A program made the translations under genes and the position numbers. The notes beneath the pieces are model-generated. The model saw only the letters and a list, made by a program, of their open reading frames with translations, was not told where the DNA came from and did not search any database. From NCBI RefSeq assembly GCF_005155025.1, contig NZ_CP039731.1, forward strand, positions 1,612,001 through 1,676,000: DNA of 64,000 nucleotides, given 5' to 3'. Positions 61,349-64,000 of this stretch are shown here, in pieces; position 1 is the first letter of the stretch; every line of letters begins with the position of its first letter. The DNA comes from Aquitalea aquatilis. GTDB taxonomy: Bacteria; Pseudomonadota; Gammaproteobacteria; Burkholderiales; Chromobacteriaceae.

Positions 61349-63670
61349 ATGCTGAAACTCGCCTTGTTCGTGTGCGGCGTGGTGTGCTGCGCCTTTCTGC
61401 CACAGCTGCCTTCCTTGTGGAATCTGAGCGGTCTGAGCCTGTTGGCATGGCTGCTGACGCGGCTGGCCCGTCCGCGCCCGGCCATGCTGGCCGGCTTGCT
61501 GGTGGCCTTCCTGCTGGGCTTGGGCTATGCCGATGCACGGGCGCAATGGCGGCTGGCACAGGAATTACCCGCCACGCAGTGGCAGCAGCCGTTGTTGCTG
61601 GAGGGTGTGGTGCGCGGGCTGCCCGCAGCAGGGGATTATGGTGTGCGCATGCAGTTTGAGGTGGAGCGGGTGCTGACTGCCGGAGCCCATTTGCCACCGC
61701 GCGTGCAACTGACGGTATTTGCCCGCAAGGGTGAACTGGTCATGGCTGCGCCATGGCATGCCGGTCAACGCTGGCAGCTGACGGCGCGCTTTCGCCCGCG
61801 CCAGTCCACCGCCAACCCCTTCGGCTTTGATGCCGAGCAGTGGCTATGGTCGGAAGGCGTGCTGGCCAGCGGCACGGTGCAGCCTGCTGCCCGGCAGCTG
61901 GGCGAGGCGCAGGATGCCACGGCCTGGGTGGACAGGCTGCGCGAGCGGCTGGTGTTGCGTATCGAGGCGGTGCTGGGGCGCAGCCGGGCCGCCGGACTGG
62001 TGGCCGGCCTCACCGTGGGGGCGCAGCAGCGCATTGATCGTGCCGAGTGGCAGAGCCTGGCACGTACCGGGCTGACGCATCTGGTGTCGATCTCCGGCCT
62101 GCATATCACCATGGTGGCCGGCATGGTCGCTGCCCTTGTGGCAGGTGTGCTGCGCCGCTGGCCGCTGGCATTTTGTCCTCCGCGCTTGCTCATTGTCGGT
62201 AGTGGTGTCGTGGCGGCCGCCTGCTATGCGGTGCTGGCCGGCTTTTCGGTGCCCACCCAGCGCACCCTGTACATGCTGGGCTGCATGGTACTGATGCTGC
62301 TGTGGCGGCGGCACTGGTCTGGCCTGCATATGTGGTGGCTGGCCTTGACGCTGGTGTTGCTGATTGACCCGTTTGCAGTGCTGGCGCCGGGGCTATGGCT
62401 GTCTTTCGGGCTGGTGGCGGCGTTGATGTTGTCGTCGGCAGGGCGGCGTCGGCCAGCCGGTAAGGCGTACCAGCTGTGGCGAGGGCAATGGGCGGCTACC
62501 GTGGCCTCGCTACTGCCGCTGCTGAGCCTGTTTGGCAATTTTCCGCTGGTGTCGCCGCTGGCCAATGCCGTGGCCATTCCCTTTGTGTCGGTGTTACTGA
62601 CGCCGCTGGCATTGCTGGCCGTGGCCTTGCCGTGGGAGTGGCCCTTGTTGCTGAGCGGCTGGCTGGCCGAGTGGTTTTACCGTGGCGTGGACTGGCTGGC
62701 GCAATGGCCCATGTTGCAACTGGCCGCCGCGCCGTGGCCGCTGTTGCTGCTGGGGGGCATCGGCAGTCTATATTTGCTGGCTCCCGCCGGCATGCCCGGT
62801 CACTGGCTGGGGGCCAGCCTGCTGTTGCCGGCCTTGTGTTATCAGCCGCCACCGCCGCAGGCCGGGGAGTTCCGGGCGGTGGTGCTGGATGTGGGGCAGG
62901 GCTTGTCGGTACTGATCCAGACCCGGCAGCACGCCCTGTTGTTTGATACCGGGGCGGCCGAGGGCGGGCGCTGGGTCTTGCCGCAATTGCAGGGGCTGGG
63001 CATACGGCAACTGGATGTCTTGCTGCTGTCGCATCACGACAAGGACCACGATGCCGCCGCTGCCGATGTTGCTGCTGCTCTGCCGGTGCGGCGCATCCTG
63101 ACCGGCCAGAAGGCCACGCTGGAGCAATACGGCTTGTCCGGTCAGCGCTGCCAGCGCGCTCAGAGCTGGGTCTGGGATGGTATCCGCTTTGACGTGCTCT
63201 GGCCGCCGGCCGCGGAAGTGCTGACGGATGACAACAGTCATAGCTGTGTGTTGCGGGTGGCGGGCCAGCGGCATGCGCTGATGCTGACCGGCGATGCACC
63301 GCGTGCGGTGGAGGAGCGGCTGGTGGCGGATTATGGCCAGCAATTGCGCAGCAGTGTGCTGGTGGTTGGGCATCATGGCAGTCGTACTTCCACTGCGCCG
63401 CTGTGGCTGGAAACATTGCAGCCGCAGCTATCGGTGCTGAGTGCGGGCTTTCTCAACCGTTACCGCCACCCGCATCCGCTGGTGTTGGCGGCCCTGCAGC
63501 AACAGGGCCGGGTATTGCGTACCGATGCCGATGGCTTGCTCAGCCTGACGCTGGGGGCGGAGGTGCGTTATGACTGCTATCGCCAACAGGCGGCACGCTA
63601 CTGGCGCAGTGCCGGGCCTTGTGCCCAGGATGGCGAGCCGGCAGCACCGGCATCTGCCCGGCTAAAATGA
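61349..63670 (+). CDS. comEC: DNA internalisation channel protein ComEC/Rec2
   Basis: Predicted inner-membrane channel that brings single-stranded DNA into the cell during natural transformation. The 773 residues contain an N-terminal membrane part and OB-like domain (about 1-190), the competence domain with GLTHLVSISGLHITMVAGMVAA (about 240-262) and further membrane segments, then a metallo-beta-lactamase-like C-terminal domain with LLLSHHDKDHDAAAADV, where the histidine motif is HHDKDH, and SVLVVGHHGSRTS. All three domains look intact. It is solitary in the window. Confidence 0.93.
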   Translation: MLKLALFVCGVVCCAFLPQLPSLWNLSGLSLLAWLLTRLARPRPAMLAGLLVAFLLGLGYADARAQWRLAQELPATQWQQPLLLEGVVRGLPAAGDYGVRMQFEVERVLTAGAHLPPRVQLTVFARKGELVMAAPWHAGQRWQLTARFRPRQSTANPFGFDAEQWLWSEGVLASGTVQPAARQLGEAQDATAWVDRLRERLVLRIEAVLGRSRAAGLVAGLTVGAQQRIDRAEWQSLARTGLTHLVSISGLHITMVAGMVAALVAGVLRRWPLAFCPPRLLIVGSGVVAAACYAVLAGFSVPTQRTLYMLGCMVLMLLWRRHWSGLHMWWLALTLVLLIDPFAVLAPGLWLSFGLVAALMLSSAGRRRPAGKAYQLWRGQWAATVASLLPLLSLFGNFPLVSPLANAVAIPFVSVLLTPLALLAVALPWEWPLLLSGWLAEWFYRGVDWLAQWPMLQLAAAPWPLLLLGGIGSLYLLAPAGMPGHWLGASLLLPALCYQPPPPQAGEFRAVVLDVGQGLSVLIQTRQHALLFDTGAAEGGRWVLPQLQGLGIRQLDVLLLSHHDKDHDAAAADVAAALPVRRILTGQKATLEQYGLSGQRCQRAQSWVWDGIRFDVLWPPAAEVLTDDNSHSCVLRVAGQRHALMLTGDAPRAVEERLVADYGQQLRSSVLVVGHHGSRTSTAPLWLETLQPQLSVLSAGFLNRYRHPHPLVLAALQQQGRVLRTDADGLLSLTLGAEVRYDCYRQQAARYWRSAGPCAQDGEPAAPASARLK

Positions 63671-63677
63671 GGAGCGG

Positions 63678-64000
63678 CTACCGCTGGCGCTGTACGCGGG
63701 CCACCACGCAGTTGCCCTTGCCCTGGTATTCCACTTGGTCAAACGACAGCTTGCGGGCAATCAGTATGCCGCGCCCGTGGCTGGCCATCAGCGAAGCCGC
63801 CGGGCAGTCTTCATATTGCTGCCAGTCAAAGCCCTCACCCATGTCCTGGATGGTGAAGCTGAAGCGGTCGGGCTCGCGCACAAAACTGATGCTGACTTCG
63901 CGTTGGCCCAGTACCGGGTCATGCTGGCGGCGCTCCAGTTCACTTTCCCAGTCGCCCTCGGCCTGCAGCCGGGTCTTTTCCTCGTAACTGATGGCGAGAT
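63678..64000 (-). CDS. C-terminal RsbW/SpoIIAB-like ATPase domain (5' end outside window)
   Basis: The minus strand has an open frame from the window edge to the stop at 63678, about 107 residues. AISYEEKTRLQAEGDWESELERRQ, the ATP-binding DMGEGFDWQQY and the glycine-rich SHGRGILIARKLSFDQVEY are the G boxes of the HATPase_c_2 family. In similar proteins this domain ends a response regulator with a SpoIIE phosphatase domain; the upstream part is not visible here, so that is inference. The internal ATG at 63881 is not the true start. Confidence 0.75.
   Translation of the reverse strand, partial: LAISYEEKTRLQAEGDWESELERRQHDPVLGQREVSISFVREPDRFSFTIQDMGEGFDWQQYEDCPAASLMASHGRGILIARKLSFDQVEYQGKGNCVVARVQRQR

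Overview
The window reads as ordinary chromosome of a betaproteobacterium of the order Neisseriales, most likely family Chromobacteriaceae (Chromobacterium, Aquitalea, Vogesella and relatives). The support is the 16S sequence, the 16S-tRNA-Ile-tRNA-Ala-23S-5S order, strong GC bias with long antisense shadow frames, Neisseriales-like gene neighbourhoods, and a small repeat that resembles one known from Neisseria. The genus cannot be fixed from this sequence alone. I see no prophage, plasmid, transposase or CRISPR array.

Layout. 1-3.5 kb: housekeeping genes (MidA-like methyltransferase, pteridine reductase, ttcA, a spermidine-synthase-like protein). 3.7-21.6 kb: one long, same-strand surface polysaccharide locus. 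Its first half builds UDP-2,3-diacetamido-2,3-dideoxyglucuronic acid (wbpA, wlbA, wlbB, wlbC type genes), interrupted by two genes of unknown role. A flippase, an unusual aminotransferase, three GT4 glycosyltransferases, a DUF1345 membrane protein, a small membrane protein and an acyltransferase follow. It ends with an aminotransferase, an initiating sugar-phosphate transferase and a WbpM/PglF-type 4,6-dehydratase, the set expected for a bacillosamine-like first sugar. No Wzy polymerase, Wzz or ligase is recognisable here. 21.7-32.6 kb: diguanylate cyclase, LysR regulator, secreted histidine phosphatase, aspA, small conserved proteins, ubiD, ompW, a Cds1-like PLP enzyme and a HAD nucleotidase. 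32.6-38.2 kb: a complete rrn operon with promoter, boxA sites and terminator.

38.3-44.7 kb: a DUF5329 protein and a three-gene RND efflux operon whose promoter carries an AcrR-like operator. 45-55 kb: cell-envelope genes. yadGH-type ABC transporter, bolA/ibaG and murA run on the plus strand; after a chemotaxis receptor gene, the complete mlaFEDCBA lipid-transport operon runs on the minus strand. In many related bacteria these two sets form one collinear cluster, so the arrangement here suggests an inversion. 55-64 kb: dapC-dapD (lysine/peptidoglycan precursors), an EamA exporter with a GNAT enzyme, slyX, DUF2325, mgtC, rsmJ, comEC, and the 3' part of a gene ending in an RsbW-like ATPase domain.

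The points most worth a second look are the composition of the glycan locus, the Neisseria-like repeat inside it, the efflux operator with no regulator gene beside it, a 64-nt inverted repeat before the chemoreceptor gene, and a 53-residue gene at 50.7 kb. I did not find a clearly novel system.
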